DNA of 64,000 bases, taken from the NCBI GenBank assembly GCA_013373175.1, contig JABXII010000007.1, positions 62,001 to 126,000 on the forward strand, in the 5' to 3' direction. Origin of the DNA: Campylobacteraceae bacterium. GTDB taxonomy: Bacteria; Campylobacterota; Campylobacteria; Campylobacterales; Arcobacteraceae. Under the pieces are notes generated by a model that had not been told where the DNA came from, made no database searches, and worked only from the letters and a program-made list of their open reading frames with translations. Made by a program: the position numbers and the translations under genes. Below are positions 23,972 to 33,577 of the stretch, piece after piece (position 1 is the first letter of the stretch; the number at the start of each line of letters is the position of its first letter).

Positions 23972-24590
23972 GAAATTTATTTTTTATTTTTAGTTCTAAT
24001 TCTTCTATTGTCTCAATAGCATCTTTCTCATGATTTGAAAATCCCCAATTAACTAGTACTGAATCAACACCAGCTTTTGTAGCAGCCATAATATCTTTAT
24101 GCGAATCTCCAATAACTTGAGCTTTTGTATTTTGAATACTGTGTGTATCTAAAATTTTATTAATCATCTCTGGATGTGGTTTTGGGTTTTTAACACTATC
24201 AAAACCTAAAATTGTATTAAAATAATGCCCCACCTCTAAATGGTCAAGCATCTTTTTTGCAAAAAAAGAGTTTGCATTTGTAGCAACAGTTAGTGTAAAC
24301 TCAGAACTTAAATCATCAATTAATTTTTTGATTCCATCATAAAGTTCTAAACCGTTTAAACAATTTGCATCATAATACTCTTCAAATAATTTTTGTTGTT
24401 CTAAGGTAAAATTAGAAGTTCCATAAAAAAATTGTGCAGCATTTATTTTAGGGTCGTTAACATTTTCTAAAATAATCTCTTTTTCAAGGGTTTCAAACCC
24501 TAAGTTTTCTCTTACATAATTGATTGTATTTACTAATGGAGCACTGCTATTAATTAGTGTACCATCCATATCAAACATTATTAATGCCAT
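23964..24590 (-). CDS. HAD-family hydrolase (phosphoglycolate phosphatase-like)
   Basis: A 208-residue HAD hydrolase with motif I in MFDMDGTLINS, a helical cap, motif II (TVATNAN), the lysine in GFDSVKNPKPHP and motif IV GDSHKDIMAATKAG. This is the Gph/PhnX-like subgroup that dephosphorylates small sugar or glycolate phosphates. The specific substrate is not deducible. It lies 15 bp downstream of the response-regulator gene on the same strand and may share its transcript. Confidence 0.85.
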   Translation of the reverse strand: MALIMFDMDGTLINSSAPLVNTINYVRENLGFETLEKEIILENVNDPKINAAQFFYGTSNFTLEQQKLFEEYYDANCLNGLELYDGIKKLIDDLSSEFTLTVATNANSFFAKKMLDHLEVGHYFNTILGFDSVKNPKPHPEMINKILDTHSIQNTKAQVIGDSHKDIMAATKAGVDSVLVNWGFSNHEKDAIETIEELELKIKNKFLI

Positions 24591-24605
24591 GAAGTTCCTA
24601 TATAT

Positions 24606-25343
24606 TTAGATAAATTTTTTATATTTAAGTTTATAACCATGACCATAAATAGATTCAAAGAGTTCACAATTAAGTTTATTTTTTAATCTTGATACTAGGT
24701 TTCTAACTCTTTTGTTTGTATCACTAAAATCATTAAAAATATAGTTATCTATTTCATCATAAGTCTTTAAAGTACCATTTGATTTTATAAATAGTTTGAA
24801 TAATTTTGTCTCGTTTTTAGTGAGTTTTATTGCTTCTTCATCTTTGTATAAAGCTTGTTCTTGATTATTCCAAATAAAATCATTATGAAGATGTACAATA
24901 TGTTCATTTGTAGGCATAAGTTTATTTTTTTCTATTATATTCATTAATGAGTTGGATATTTGTCCAATATTGTATGGTTTTAAAATATAACCGTCAATAC
25001 CTGCATTTATTGACTTTAAGAAGTAGTCTGTGTTACTGTGAGCTGAGAAGATTAAGATAGGAATATCACTATCAAACTCTCTAATAGCAGTAATCATTGA
25101 GATACCATCTCTTTGTGGCATTTCTATATCAGTAATAATTAAGTCATATGAGGTAGATTCAAATTTATTGTTTTTTTGAAACTCTTCTAAGCCTTGTTGT
25201 CCATCATTTGCTACAACAATATCATCAAAAAAAATTCGAAGCATTTTTAGAGTTTGTTCTCTAACATCTTCATTGTCTTCTATATAAAGTAAACGTAGAT
25301 TTTTTGTCGATTTTATAATATCTTGAAGATTATCTTGATTCAT
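24606..25343 (-). CDS. Orphan OmpR-type response regulator
   Basis: A 245-residue protein: receiver with YIEDNED, phosphoacceptor D72 in LIITDIEMPQRDG and KP in GYILKPYNI; then a winged-helix output domain containing LTKNETKLFKLFIKSNG and VRNLVSRLKNKL, ending GYKLKYKKFI. No kinase is adjacent. It resembles the regulator at 43462 in layout. It sits after the ccsBA terminator. Confidence 0.87.
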   Translation of the reverse strand: MNQDNLQDIIKSTKNLRLLYIEDNEDVREQTLKMLRIFFDDIVVANDGQQGLEEFQKNNKFESTSYDLIITDIEMPQRDGISMITAIREFDSDIPILIFSAHSNTDYFLKSINAGIDGYILKPYNIGQISNSLMNIIEKNKLMPTNEHIVHLHNDFIWNNQEQALYKDEEAIKLTKNETKLFKLFIKSNGTLKTYDEIDNYIFNDFSDTNKRVRNLVSRLKNKLNCELFESIYGHGYKLKYKKFI

Positions 25344-25418
25344 TTTATAATTATCCTTCTAAAGGATGATTATAGTCTGTTTTATATTTTAAAATAATTA
25401 AGTAATTATTTGAAGCAA

Positions 25419-25442
25419 AGATTAAGTCCGAAGACTTAATCT
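25419..25442 (-). terminator. Terminator of ccsBA with UUCG tetraloop
   Basis: On the minus strand AGATTAAGTC-TTCG-GACTTAATCT forms a 10-bp stem closed by the extra-stable C(UUCG)G loop. It overlaps the ccsBA stop codon at 25441-25443. The following U-tract is poor, so termination may be partial, with some read-through into the regulator gene. Confidence 0.65.
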
Positions 25443-28191
25443 ATTTTTTTGTATGACAAATGTCATCTTTTAGGTTTCTGTTTTTAAATGCTAATACAAT
25501 AGTTATAAATACTGTTGCAGTTAAATAGTAAACCCACATTGGAATTGGTACTGGATCACCTGTTGCATATGAGTGAAGTCCAGATAAGTAAAAGTTAACT
25601 CCAAAGTATGTCATTAAAATTGAAGAGAACGACAATAATGATGCAACTGAGAAGGCATATGGAGTATTAAGTTTTTTAACAAATCTCATATGAACTACAA
25701 ATACATATATTACGATTGATACATAAGCCCAAGTCTCTTTTGGATCCCATCCCCAATATCTACCCCAAGATTCATTTGCCCAAACACCACCTAAGAAGTT
25801 ACCAATAGTTATTGCACTAAGTCCAATAATTAATGAAATCTCATTAATAGCAGTTACTTGTTTGATTGTTTCATCAAGGTGTGGTCTATTTTTTCTAAAA
25901 ATGAATAATATTAAAGTCATAAATCCTAAAATAGCACTAAGTCCAAAGAAACCATATGAAGCTGTTAATATAGATACATGGATAGTTAACCAATAAGATT
26001 TAAGTACTGGAACTAAGTTTGTTATTTGTGGGTCTATACTTGTTAAGTGAGCTGTAAACATAAAGATAGCTGCAACTATAATAGAAGCACTTAAAGCAAG
26101 TAAAGATTTTCTAAAGAACACAACCCCTGCAAATACCGCTGACCATGAAATATAAAGTAATGATTCATAAGTATCTGACCATGGAGCATGGCCTGAGATA
26201 ATCCATCTAAATCCCATTCCAAATGAATGTGCTGCAAATAATAAACTTAACATAATAAAGAAAAATAGTGTAGTTTTTCTTGGTTTGATTTTTGGATTAA
26301 ATACTACAATAAACGCAACAACTAGCATAATAAATCCTACAAATAGATATGCTACTGTTAGTTTTTCAAAAATTTGTAATTTGTTAAATGCAATCTCTCT
26401 TTCAATTTGAGATTTTGAAGGCATTACTTCTTTCCCAACTTGAGTTTGATACTCTTGAATCATTCCTATAAATCTATTAGATAATTCCCATTTTTCACTA
26501 ATAACAGAGTTTAAAAATCCTCTTACAAGTGTTTCAATTGCTTTTTGATTATCACCTTCAAAACCTTCAATAGCATCTAAAGGAGAATACCATTTATTGT
26601 TTTCAATTTTTTGTGCATCAGTTTTAGGGAAAATATTAAATAAACTTCCATTATAAACCATATATGAAATACTTAATCTTTCATCAAGTCTTACAATATC
26701 TTTTTCATAAGTTCCTCTTTGATTAGGACTAATCATTGAGATTCTTTGTGTTTCTTCTTGAAGAATATATTTGTTGTCTTTAAATACTTCTGTAAATGCT
26801 ATATATTTTCTATCTTTCTCAACACCTAAAAACTCTTTTAACTTAGGTGTTTTAATTCTAATCATTCTCATGTTTCGCCAGATTTCTGGTCTTGTAAGCA
26901 TTCCTAATACAATTTGGTCTGCATTCATATCAAACATCGTTGATTTACCTGAAAGTTTACTAAGAATCTCATGGTTAAGAGTATCAAGTGGTTTCATTCT
27001 TCCACCATTACTTTGAACAACTATTTCAGAGAAGTTTTTTGCAGTTTCAACTGAATCTTTTTTAAATCTCTCTAAGTATTTTTCTACCTCTTGCTTATTA
27101 GGAGAAAAATTAGCTAATTTATCTTCTGCATGTAAGTTTGTACTTGCAAAAGTAATAAAACAGGCAGCTACAATTGAAGCTAAATTTTTACCACTTACAT
27201 ATTTAGTAAGTTTCCAGAATCTTGATTTTTTATCAAAAAGATTCCAAATAAGTCCTAATGCTAGCAAGAAATACCCTAAATAAGTTGGCCATTTCCCTGG
27301 GTCATTATTTACAGATAATACTGTTCCTTTTTCATCTGGGTCATATGAACTTTGGAAGAATAAGAAGTTTCCTTCATGTAATGTTCTATTCATAAAAATC
27401 CTATAGTCATATTTTTTACCATCAGGTTTAATAACTGTTACTTCTGAAGCATAAGATGATGGAGCCATACTTCCTGGGTATCTATCTAGTTGAAAGTCTT
27501 TTAATTGAATTGCAAAAGGAAGTTCAAGTGTTTTTGAACCATATTCTAATGTTACAACACTATCACCAAAGTCTTCTACTTTTGTAATACCTTTCATTCC
27601 TCTTTTACCAGGAAGCTTAACAGTTTTTGTTTCACCATTTAATGAAACATCTACTGTTAAAATACCCATGTCATTTTTGCCTTTTTTTGCATACATATAG
27701 TTGTTAAAGTCTACTGTTAATTCTTTATTATCAAAAGAAATAGAGTGAGAAAAATCATTACTACCTAAAGCAGTAAATTCCATTGGGTACTCTTTGTAGT
27801 ATGTTGCATCTTTTTGTTTGATTTTTACCTGTAAGTATGGCTCTAAAGATATCATTCTGTTTTGAATTTGACCTTCTCTAATTTGCATGATACCTTCATA
27901 ACCTACATATCTAGTCACTGCTGCACCAATTAATATCACAACAAAAGATAAATGAAAAATAAACCTTGGTTTATGTCTCCACATTTTATATTTATAAATT
28001 ATACCTGTTAAGTTAATAGTTGTTAAAACTAATACTGTTTCATACCAGAAGTGGTTATAAACAAGAACTCTAGCAGATGATGTACCGAAATCATTTTCGA
28101 TGAAAGTTGCTACCCCAGCCCCGGTGGCCAGAAGAGCTAAAAGAATAAGTGTTGTCTTGAAGGAGAACAAGACCTCAGTTAGCTGTTTCAA
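25441..28191 (-). CDS. ccsBA: Fused cytochrome c synthase CcsBA (System II)
   Basis: A 916-residue membrane protein fusing ResB/CcsB and CcsA, the haem export and ligation machine of System II cytochrome c maturation. The N-terminal ResB part (about 1-330) includes four helices and a large periplasmic domain; the C-terminal CcsA part has the WWD signature around GVWANESWGRYWGWDPKETWAY-type sequence near residues 800-820, and conserved His residues in flanking helices (for example TIHVS and VVHMRF). Fusion is the norm in Campylobacterota. Its ATG has AAAAGGATTT upstream. Confidence 0.93.
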   Translation of the reverse strand: MKQLTEVLFSFKTTLILLALLATGAGVATFIENDFGTSSARVLVYNHFWYETVLVLTTINLTGIIYKYKMWRHKPRFIFHLSFVVILIGAAVTRYVGYEGIMQIREGQIQNRMISLEPYLQVKIKQKDATYYKEYPMEFTALGSNDFSHSISFDNKELTVDFNNYMYAKKGKNDMGILTVDVSLNGETKTVKLPGKRGMKGITKVEDFGDSVVTLEYGSKTLELPFAIQLKDFQLDRYPGSMAPSSYASEVTVIKPDGKKYDYRIFMNRTLHEGNFLFFQSSYDPDEKGTVLSVNNDPGKWPTYLGYFLLALGLIWNLFDKKSRFWKLTKYVSGKNLASIVAACFITFASTNLHAEDKLANFSPNKQEVEKYLERFKKDSVETAKNFSEIVVQSNGGRMKPLDTLNHEILSKLSGKSTMFDMNADQIVLGMLTRPEIWRNMRMIRIKTPKLKEFLGVEKDRKYIAFTEVFKDNKYILQEETQRISMISPNQRGTYEKDIVRLDERLSISYMVYNGSLFNIFPKTDAQKIENNKWYSPLDAIEGFEGDNQKAIETLVRGFLNSVISEKWELSNRFIGMIQEYQTQVGKEVMPSKSQIEREIAFNKLQIFEKLTVAYLFVGFIMLVVAFIVVFNPKIKPRKTTLFFFIMLSLLFAAHSFGMGFRWIISGHAPWSDTYESLLYISWSAVFAGVVFFRKSLLALSASIIVAAIFMFTAHLTSIDPQITNLVPVLKSYWLTIHVSILTASYGFFGLSAILGFMTLILFIFRKNRPHLDETIKQVTAINEISLIIGLSAITIGNFLGGVWANESWGRYWGWDPKETWAYVSIVIYVFVVHMRFVKKLNTPYAFSVASLLSFSSILMTYFGVNFYLSGLHSYATGDPVPIPMWVYYLTATVFITIVLAFKNRNLKDDICHTKK

Positions 28192-28339
28192 TATAAATCC
28201 TTTTTTTAAAGTTAGCGCTAATTATACGTAATATCTATCTAATTAACGTGTAGAAAGTGTTTTTTCCAAATTTTCGTTATTATAACCAAAAAACTTTACT
28301 TATTCTTGATTTAAAACAAGTTTTTAACTAAATTAAGAT

Positions 28340-28345
28340 TATAAT
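28340..28345 (+). promoter_or_regulatory. -10 element 6 nt before cmoB start (leaderless candidate)
   Basis: TATAAT ends 6 nt before the ATG at 28352 and no Shine-Dalgarno lies between. Transcription would start at or next to the A of the ATG, giving a leaderless mRNA. Confidence 0.45.
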
Positions 28346-28351
28346 TGCCTA

Positions 28352-29266
28352 ATGAATTTAGAAGAACTTAAAAAGAAAAAAGACGACTGTCGAAAATGGA
28401 AAAATGTTGAACCTTGGTATAATCAATTATTAAAGGTTTTTGACTTACATAAAGAGAAACTACATGTAGATTATGGTGATTGGTTTACAATTGGAAAGAG
28501 AGAAGATTTAACAGATAGTGAATTTGCTCTAATAGAAGAAACAGCAAAAAAACTTATTCCTTGGAGAAAAGGACCTTTTAATTTATTTGGTTTAGAAATA
28601 GATAGTGAATGGCAAAGTAATATAAAATATAATCTAATTAGACCTCATTTTAATCTAAAAGATAAAATTGTTGCAGATATTGGTTGTAACAATGGATATT
28701 ATATGTTTAGAATGCTTGAAGATAAACCAAAAAGATTAATTGGATTTGATCCTGCTCCTTTAACTTTACATCAGTTTGAGTTTATTAATCATTTTGTTAA
28801 ATCAGATATTGTATATGAAATGCTTGGAGTAGAGCATTTAGAGTATTATAATCACAAGTTTGATTTTATCTTTATGCTTGGTGTTTTATATCATAGACCA
28901 GATCCTGTAGGAACTTTAAAATCACTGGCACGTGGTTTAAACTCAAAGGGTGAGATTTTAATTGATACTTTTATGATTGATGGAGAAGAAGAAATTTGCT
29001 TAACTCCAAATAAAAGATACTCTAAAATTCCAAATATTTACTTTATACCAACTATTCCTGCTTTAAGAAATTGGTTAAGTAGGGCAGGTTTTGAAGATAT
29101 TGAAGTAATTGCGACTACAACTACAACTAGTGAAGAGCAAAGAAAAACAAAATGGTCATTTGATCAAAGTTTAGAAGATTTTTTAGATCCACAAGATCCA
29201 AGTAGAACAGTTGAAGGTTATCCTGCTCCAAAAAGAGTTTATATGAAAGCAAGAAAGATACAATAG
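28352..29266 (+). CDS. cmoB: tRNA U34 carboxymethyltransferase
   Basis: A 304-residue CmoB, which transfers the carboxymethyl group of carboxy-SAM to 5-hydroxyuridine at tRNA position 34. The methyltransferase core shows VADIGCNNGYYMFRML (motif I), IGFDPAPLTLHQFE and FIFMLGVLYHRPDPVGTLK. The N-terminal KRKGPFNL-like WRKGPFNLFG region is also typical. No Shine-Dalgarno is visible; a -10 box ends 6 nt upstream. No cmoA is seen nearby. Confidence 0.92.
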   Translation: MNLEELKKKKDDCRKWKNVEPWYNQLLKVFDLHKEKLHVDYGDWFTIGKREDLTDSEFALIEETAKKLIPWRKGPFNLFGLEIDSEWQSNIKYNLIRPHFNLKDKIVADIGCNNGYYMFRMLEDKPKRLIGFDPAPLTLHQFEFINHFVKSDIVYEMLGVEHLEYYNHKFDFIFMLGVLYHRPDPVGTLKSLARGLNSKGEILIDTFMIDGEEEICLTPNKRYSKIPNIYFIPTIPALRNWLSRAGFEDIEVIATTTTTSEEQRKTKWSFDQSLEDFLDPQDPSRTVEGYPAPKRVYMKARKIQ

Positions 29267-29267
29267 A

Positions 29268-30242
29268 TTAGAATAAATCTATTGTGTCATCTGGCGTTAA
29301 ATCTTTATAGTTGAAGAATTGGCTTCTTCCTCTATTTTTTGCTTCATATAGAGCTATGTCTGCATTTTTAATAGTTTTATCAATATTGTCATCACTATCT
29401 AAAGTATTAAATACATCATATCCTATACAAATTGTTTTTTGTAAAGTATGTCCTGCTTCATTTACAGTTACTTTTATTTGGGCAAAATCATTTATTATAT
29501 TTTGTGCAATTTTAGCAATTTCACTTTCACTTGTTGTGCTAAGCATAGAAATTAAAAATTCATCTCCACTTAGTCTTGCAACCATATCAAATTCAGAAAT
29601 ATTTGAGTGAATAACTCTTGCTAATTCTACTAATACTTGGTCTGCAATCTCATGGTCAAATTCATCAATAACAGCTTTAAAGTGGTCAACACCAACCATT
29701 AAGAAGTAAATACTTTTATACTCTTTTTTAGATAAAGTGATTTGTTTATTTAGATTTTCAATTAAGTAATGTCTATTATAAACTTTTGTAACAGAATCTA
29801 AAGATAAAGATTCTATGAAGTTTTTCTTAATAATACCATTTTGAATAATTGGTGAAATTTGAAATAGTGCAGATTCTATTACATTGTATTGTGAAGATAA
29901 AATATCATGATGCTCTTTTGAAGAAGCACAGAATGATACAATAGCATTTAGATTTGTATGGGTATTAATAATAAAGAAGAAAGATAATGAATCATCTAAA
30001 TAAAATTCATCTCCTTCAATAAATACATTTTCTCTATTATTTCTTTCAATATCAAATAGGGCAAAAGTCACATTATCAACATCAAAGTTTGTATGTAGCC
30101 AAAGATATATGTCTTCAGCCATTTGTTTTAGGTTTGAAGAGTATTGTAATTGGTCATATAGTTTATAGATATTTTCTAATGCTTTAAAGTCTTTTTCATT
30201 CGTTTTTGCTGATTTTACTAATTCTAAAATATTATTTTTCAT
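29268..30242 (-). CDS. GGDEF-domain protein with SGDEF active-site variant
   Basis: A 324-residue protein: an unassigned N-terminal sensor-like domain (about 1-150, possibly GAF-like) and a GGDEF domain (about 160-310). The domain start SVTKVYNRHYL is normal; the A-site reads LSGDEFLISM, which some active cyclases tolerate. The inhibitory I-site Arg is missing (SEFD in place of RxxD). It lies 8 bp after a paralogue and shares the rare HFKAVIDEFD block with it, so the pair arose by duplication. Confidence 0.8.
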   Translation of the reverse strand: MKNNILELVKSAKTNEKDFKALENIYKLYDQLQYSSNLKQMAEDIYLWLHTNFDVDNVTFALFDIERNNRENVFIEGDEFYLDDSLSFFFIINTHTNLNAIVSFCASSKEHHDILSSQYNVIESALFQISPIIQNGIIKKNFIESLSLDSVTKVYNRHYLIENLNKQITLSKKEYKSIYFLMVGVDHFKAVIDEFDHEIADQVLVELARVIHSNISEFDMVARLSGDEFLISMLSTTSESEIAKIAQNIINDFAQIKVTVNEAGHTLQKTICIGYDVFNTLDSDDNIDKTIKNADIALYEAKNRGRSQFFNYKDLTPDDTIDLF

Positions 30243-30250
30243 TCTATCCC

Positions 30251-31162
30251 TTAAAAAAGATCTATTGTATTTGTCTCTTCTTTTTTAAATTTGAAAAGCT
30301 GGCTTCTACCTTTATTTCTTGCTTCATAAAGGGCAATATCAGAAGATCTGAAAATCTCTTCTGTTTTACTTGCATCATCAGGAAACATAGAAATACCAGC
30401 ACAAATTGTTTTCATCAGTGTTTGATTTGTACTCATGTTAACAATAACTTTTTTCTTCTTAAAGTTTTCTATTATTTTTTCTGCAACTTTTATTGCATTT
30501 TCTTCATTTGAAACATTATGTAAAATAATTAGAAACTCATCTGAGTCAATTCTTGCAACTATATCAGATGTTCTAACAGAGTCTTTTAAGCTAACTGCTA
30601 ATTCTTTTAAAACTTTATCTCCAATTTTATAATCGAATTCATCAATAACAGCTTTAAAGTGGTCAATCCCAATTTTTAAAAAAGCTATTTTCTTTTTTTC
30701 CCTTGATGAAAGTGGAAGAATAGTTTTTAAATACTCATCTACATACTGTCTATTATAAAGACCTGTTAATGTATCTTTTAATGATATCTCTTTAAGTTGA
30801 GATGTTAAGTATTTATTATATATAGTTTGAGAAATTAAGTTAAATGTTGTTCTTATTATATCTGTAGTAGATTCAATTTTATCTTGTTCTTTTTCTGATT
30901 CAAAGTAGAAAGTTATCTCTAACTCATCATTTTCATCAAGTTTTACAAATAAGTTTTTTCTTATAAACTCTTTTTCTTCATCAATATTAGAGTAAATACT
31001 TCTATTATTAATACATGCTTTAATTCTAGATATTCCAAAATCTTTATTTAAATAAGATGATAGATATGCAAAGATATCATCTAATTTATTCAAAGTCTTT
31101 AAATGGTCGTTTAATGCAATAATCATTTGAAAACTATAAGAATTTAACTTATTATACTTCAT
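30251..31162 (-). CDS. Degenerate GGDEF-domain protein (DSDEF)
   Basis: A 303-residue paralogue of the next gene with the same layout. The A-site is IDSDEFLIIL, losing both glycines, so diguanylate cyclase activity is doubtful. The I-site is retained as RTSD five residues ahead, so it may still bind cyclic di-GMP as a receptor. N-terminal domain (about 1-140) is unassigned. It lies 15 bp after the start side of the metallo-hydrolase gene's stop, on the same strand, so a three-gene transcript is possible. Confidence 0.8.
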   Translation of the reverse strand: MKYNKLNSYSFQMIIALNDHLKTLNKLDDIFAYLSSYLNKDFGISRIKACINNRSIYSNIDEEKEFIRKNLFVKLDENDELEITFYFESEKEQDKIESTTDIIRTTFNLISQTIYNKYLTSQLKEISLKDTLTGLYNRQYVDEYLKTILPLSSREKKKIAFLKIGIDHFKAVIDEFDYKIGDKVLKELAVSLKDSVRTSDIVARIDSDEFLIILHNVSNEENAIKVAEKIIENFKKKKVIVNMSTNQTLMKTICAGISMFPDDASKTEEIFRSSDIALYEARNKGRSQLFKFKKEETNTIDLF

Positions 31163-31177
31163 ATTTTTACCTAACTG

Positions 31178-31771
31178 TTATAAATAATTTTTCCAATTTA
31201 TTAAAGAGTCTCTTTCACTATTTAAAGATGTAGCTGGACCATGACCAGGGTAAATCCTAATGTCTTTTTCCCATGCTAATATCTTATCAATACTTTTTTT
31301 CATCTTTTCTGGACTAGAAAAAGGAAAGTCTGTTCTTCCAATTGAATTACTAAAAATAAAGTCACCTGAGAATAGGTGGTTATCTATTTCAATTGCAGAA
31401 CATCCTGGTGTATGGCCAGGAAAGTAATGAAACTTAACTTTTATTCCATCAAAATCAAACTCTTCATCAGGCTCAACTAATACGTCAGCACATGAAGGAT
31501 TCATTCCAAACCCATAAGGGTCTTTTTCTAGCATAAAATTGTCTTCTTTAGGAGTGTAAATCTTTAAACCTAATTTCTCACTCACTTCTTTGTTTGACCA
31601 AACATGGTCAAAATGCCCATGTGTATTTAAAACTGCAACCGGGTTTTGAACATTCTGTAAAACCCATTTTGTAGCACCTACACCTGGATCAATAATAAAA
31701 TCTTTCCCATCTACAGTAATAATGTAACAGTTTGTTTGATAATCACCCATTGGTTGGACTTTTAATGACAT
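31178..31771 (-). CDS. Metallo-beta-lactamase-fold hydrolase (glyoxalase II-like)
   Basis: A 197-residue MBL-fold protein with the metal motif THGHFDHVW, then GHTPGCSAIE, SGDFIF and a terminal GHGPATSL. This matches the short YcbL/glyoxalase-II-like thioesterase group that binds two metals. Substrate unknown; hydrolysis of a glutathione-type or other thioester is family knowledge. It heads the leftward group with the two GGDEF genes. Confidence 0.85.
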   Translation of the reverse strand: MSLKVQPMGDYQTNCYIITVDGKDFIIDPGVGATKWVLQNVQNPVAVLNTHGHFDHVWSNKEVSEKLGLKIYTPKEDNFMLEKDPYGFGMNPSCADVLVEPDEEFDFDGIKVKFHYFPGHTPGCSAIEIDNHLFSGDFIFSNSIGRTDFPFSSPEKMKKSIDKILAWEKDIRIYPGHGPATSLNSERDSLINWKNYL

Positions 31772-31837
31772 AGTTCTTTAATCCTTAGTTAGCTAAAATT
31801 TAATCTAGTATATTAAATTAAAACTGTAAGGAAGATT

Positions 31838-32656
31838 ATGCATTATCATTTAAGGCTAGAAAAAATCGTACTTGAAGCTAACCCTCAAAAAAAGATTAGC
31901 GACTTCAAAGCCTTTTATAACGATTATTTAAACAAAAAATCACAATTTGATTACAATTATACACCATATGAGCTAAAAAATCCATCTTATTATGATTTTT
32001 TGAAAATTGTATTACCAAAAGAGGTAAAAACTCCAAAATATTTCAATACTGATGAAGGCAAAATAATACTTCTTCATACTATTGCACATATTGAATATAG
32101 TGCTATAGATTTGGCTTTAGATGCTGCTTTGAGATTCAAAAACTTACCAAAAGAGTATTATGACGATTGGTTAGAAGTTGCAAATGATGAAGTAAGGCAT
32201 TTTGAGATGCTTGAAGGTTTACTTAAAGAGTTAGGTTCATATTATGGAGAGCTTGAGGTTCATACAAACCTTTTTGAAGCAATGAAAAGTACACCTGATT
32301 TATTATCTAGAATGGCTGTGGTACCAAGATTTTTAGAAGCTAATGGCTTAGAACAAAATCCAAAGATAATGGAAAAACTAAACTCAAATATAGATGATTT
32401 TAATCAAAAGATACTAGATGCTTTAGAAATTATTTTAGAAGAAGAGGTTGACCATGTAACAAAAGGTGATAGATGGTTTAAGTTTGAGTGTAAAAGACAA
32501 GGTTTAGACCCTGAGAAAACTTATATAGAGATTTTAGAAAAAGTATTCCCAGGTAGTACAACAAAAAAATATCAATTAAATATAGAGGCTAGAAAAAAAG
32601 CAGGTTTTTCTTGTGATGAGTTAAAGTTTTTATCTAAGAAACAAGATTGTAATTAA
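31838..32656 (+). CDS. DUF455 ferritin-like protein
   Basis: A 272-residue DUF455 protein, a ferritin-like four-helix diiron family often linked to tRNA hydroxylase-like enzymes. Metal ligands appear in HIEYSAIDLALD, the EVRHFEML (ExxH) and EEEVDHVTKGDRWF segments. An AGGAAG site precedes the ATG. It is convergent with the formate dehydrogenase cytochrome gene, separated by a perfect hairpin. Function in vivo is unclear. Confidence 0.85.
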   Translation: MHYHLRLEKIVLEANPQKKISDFKAFYNDYLNKKSQFDYNYTPYELKNPSYYDFLKIVLPKEVKTPKYFNTDEGKIILLHTIAHIEYSAIDLALDAALRFKNLPKEYYDDWLEVANDEVRHFEMLEGLLKELGSYYGELEVHTNLFEAMKSTPDLLSRMAVVPRFLEANGLEQNPKIMEKLNSNIDDFNQKILDALEIILEEEVDHVTKGDRWFKFECKRQGLDPEKTYIEILEKVFPGSTTKKYQLNIEARKKAGFSCDELKFLSKKQDCN

Positions 32657-32684
32657 TACAAAGGAGTTTTATCCTTTGTATTAA
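32653..32684. terminator. Bidirectional hairpin between convergent genes
   Basis: A perfect 13-bp stem, TTAATACAAAGGA (32653-32665) with TCCTTTGTATTAA (32672-32684), and a 6-nt loop. It overlaps the stop of the DUF455 gene and ends 12 bp before the stop of the convergent gene, so it can end both transcripts, although U-tracts are weak. Confidence 0.6.
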
Positions 32685-32695
32685 TAAAGTTACTA

Positions 32696-33577
32696 CTAAT
32701 TTTTTTCAAGCTCTTTATGGTAAGAACTATGAAGAATTTTCATTTCCTCTTCTTCTTTATATCCATTAATCATACTAACAATTGCACCTTTAATTGCAAA
32801 AACAGACATATATAAATGAGTAAAGAATAATGCAACCATTGCAAGACCTACTGCACTATGTACTATAATACATATTCTTAGCATTTCTATTTTTGTTAAA
32901 CCAAACATAGTTAAAACCGCTAAATTTAAATCTTGAACATATAGTGTTGCACCTGTAAAAATCATTGCAACTCCACCAATAGTACAAACCCAAAACCACA
33001 TTTTTTGTCCAGCATTAAATTTTCCTGCAGGAACTGGTTTCTTTTCTTTTGATAAATATCCACCTAAAATCATAAACCATTTTATATCTTCTGCAGTAAA
33101 AAGCATACTTTTAAGCCACATTAAAAACATTGGTACTACACTTATCATAAAAAGAATAGTTGAAACAGCATGAAGTTCTTTACAAGCTTTTACAAACTCT
33201 CCTCCACCAAATGCTGAACCAAACATCATAATTAATCCTGTAGGAATAATTATTAAAAATGAAATAGCTGCCATACCGTGTATTATTCTATTAAATAAAC
33301 TAAACACATAATACTTTTTACCATCATGACTGAATTTTTTTGGTCCTATAATTAAGAAATGAATTAAAAATACTAATGGCACAATTAGAATAATTGATAA
33401 ATAAGCATTTTCAAATATTTTTGTTTGAAGATATACAAACATTTCCCCTAATTGAGTATTACCAGTTTTTTGATATGCAAGCATATTTGTAATAATCTCT
33501 TGGTTAGCATCACTTACAGTTGTGTGTGCAAACAGTGCACTTGATAGAAATAACATCACTAATAGATATTTTTTCAT
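32696..33577 (-). CDS. Formate dehydrogenase cytochrome b556 (gamma) subunit, orphan
   Basis: A 293-residue di-haem membrane cytochrome of the FdnI/FdhC type. There is a signal-like first segment, about five membrane helices, and haem-ligand histidines in FNRIIHGMAAISF, CKELHAVSTILF and VHSAVGLAMVALFFTHLYM. It normally passes electrons from the Fe-S subunit of formate dehydrogenase to quinone. No catalytic or Fe-S subunit genes are adjacent, so it either serves a complex encoded elsewhere or has another partner. A strong AAGGAGA site precedes the ATG; a Crp/Fnr-like palindrome lies 160 bp upstream. Confidence 0.85.
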   Translation of the reverse strand: MKKYLLVMLFLSSALFAHTTVSDANQEIITNMLAYQKTGNTQLGEMFVYLQTKIFENAYLSIILIVPLVFLIHFLIIGPKKFSHDGKKYYVFSLFNRIIHGMAAISFLIIIPTGLIMMFGSAFGGGEFVKACKELHAVSTILFMISVVPMFLMWLKSMLFTAEDIKWFMILGGYLSKEKKPVPAGKFNAGQKMWFWVCTIGGVAMIFTGATLYVQDLNLAVLTMFGLTKIEMLRICIIVHSAVGLAMVALFFTHLYMSVFAIKGAIVSMINGYKEEEEMKILHSSYHKELEKN

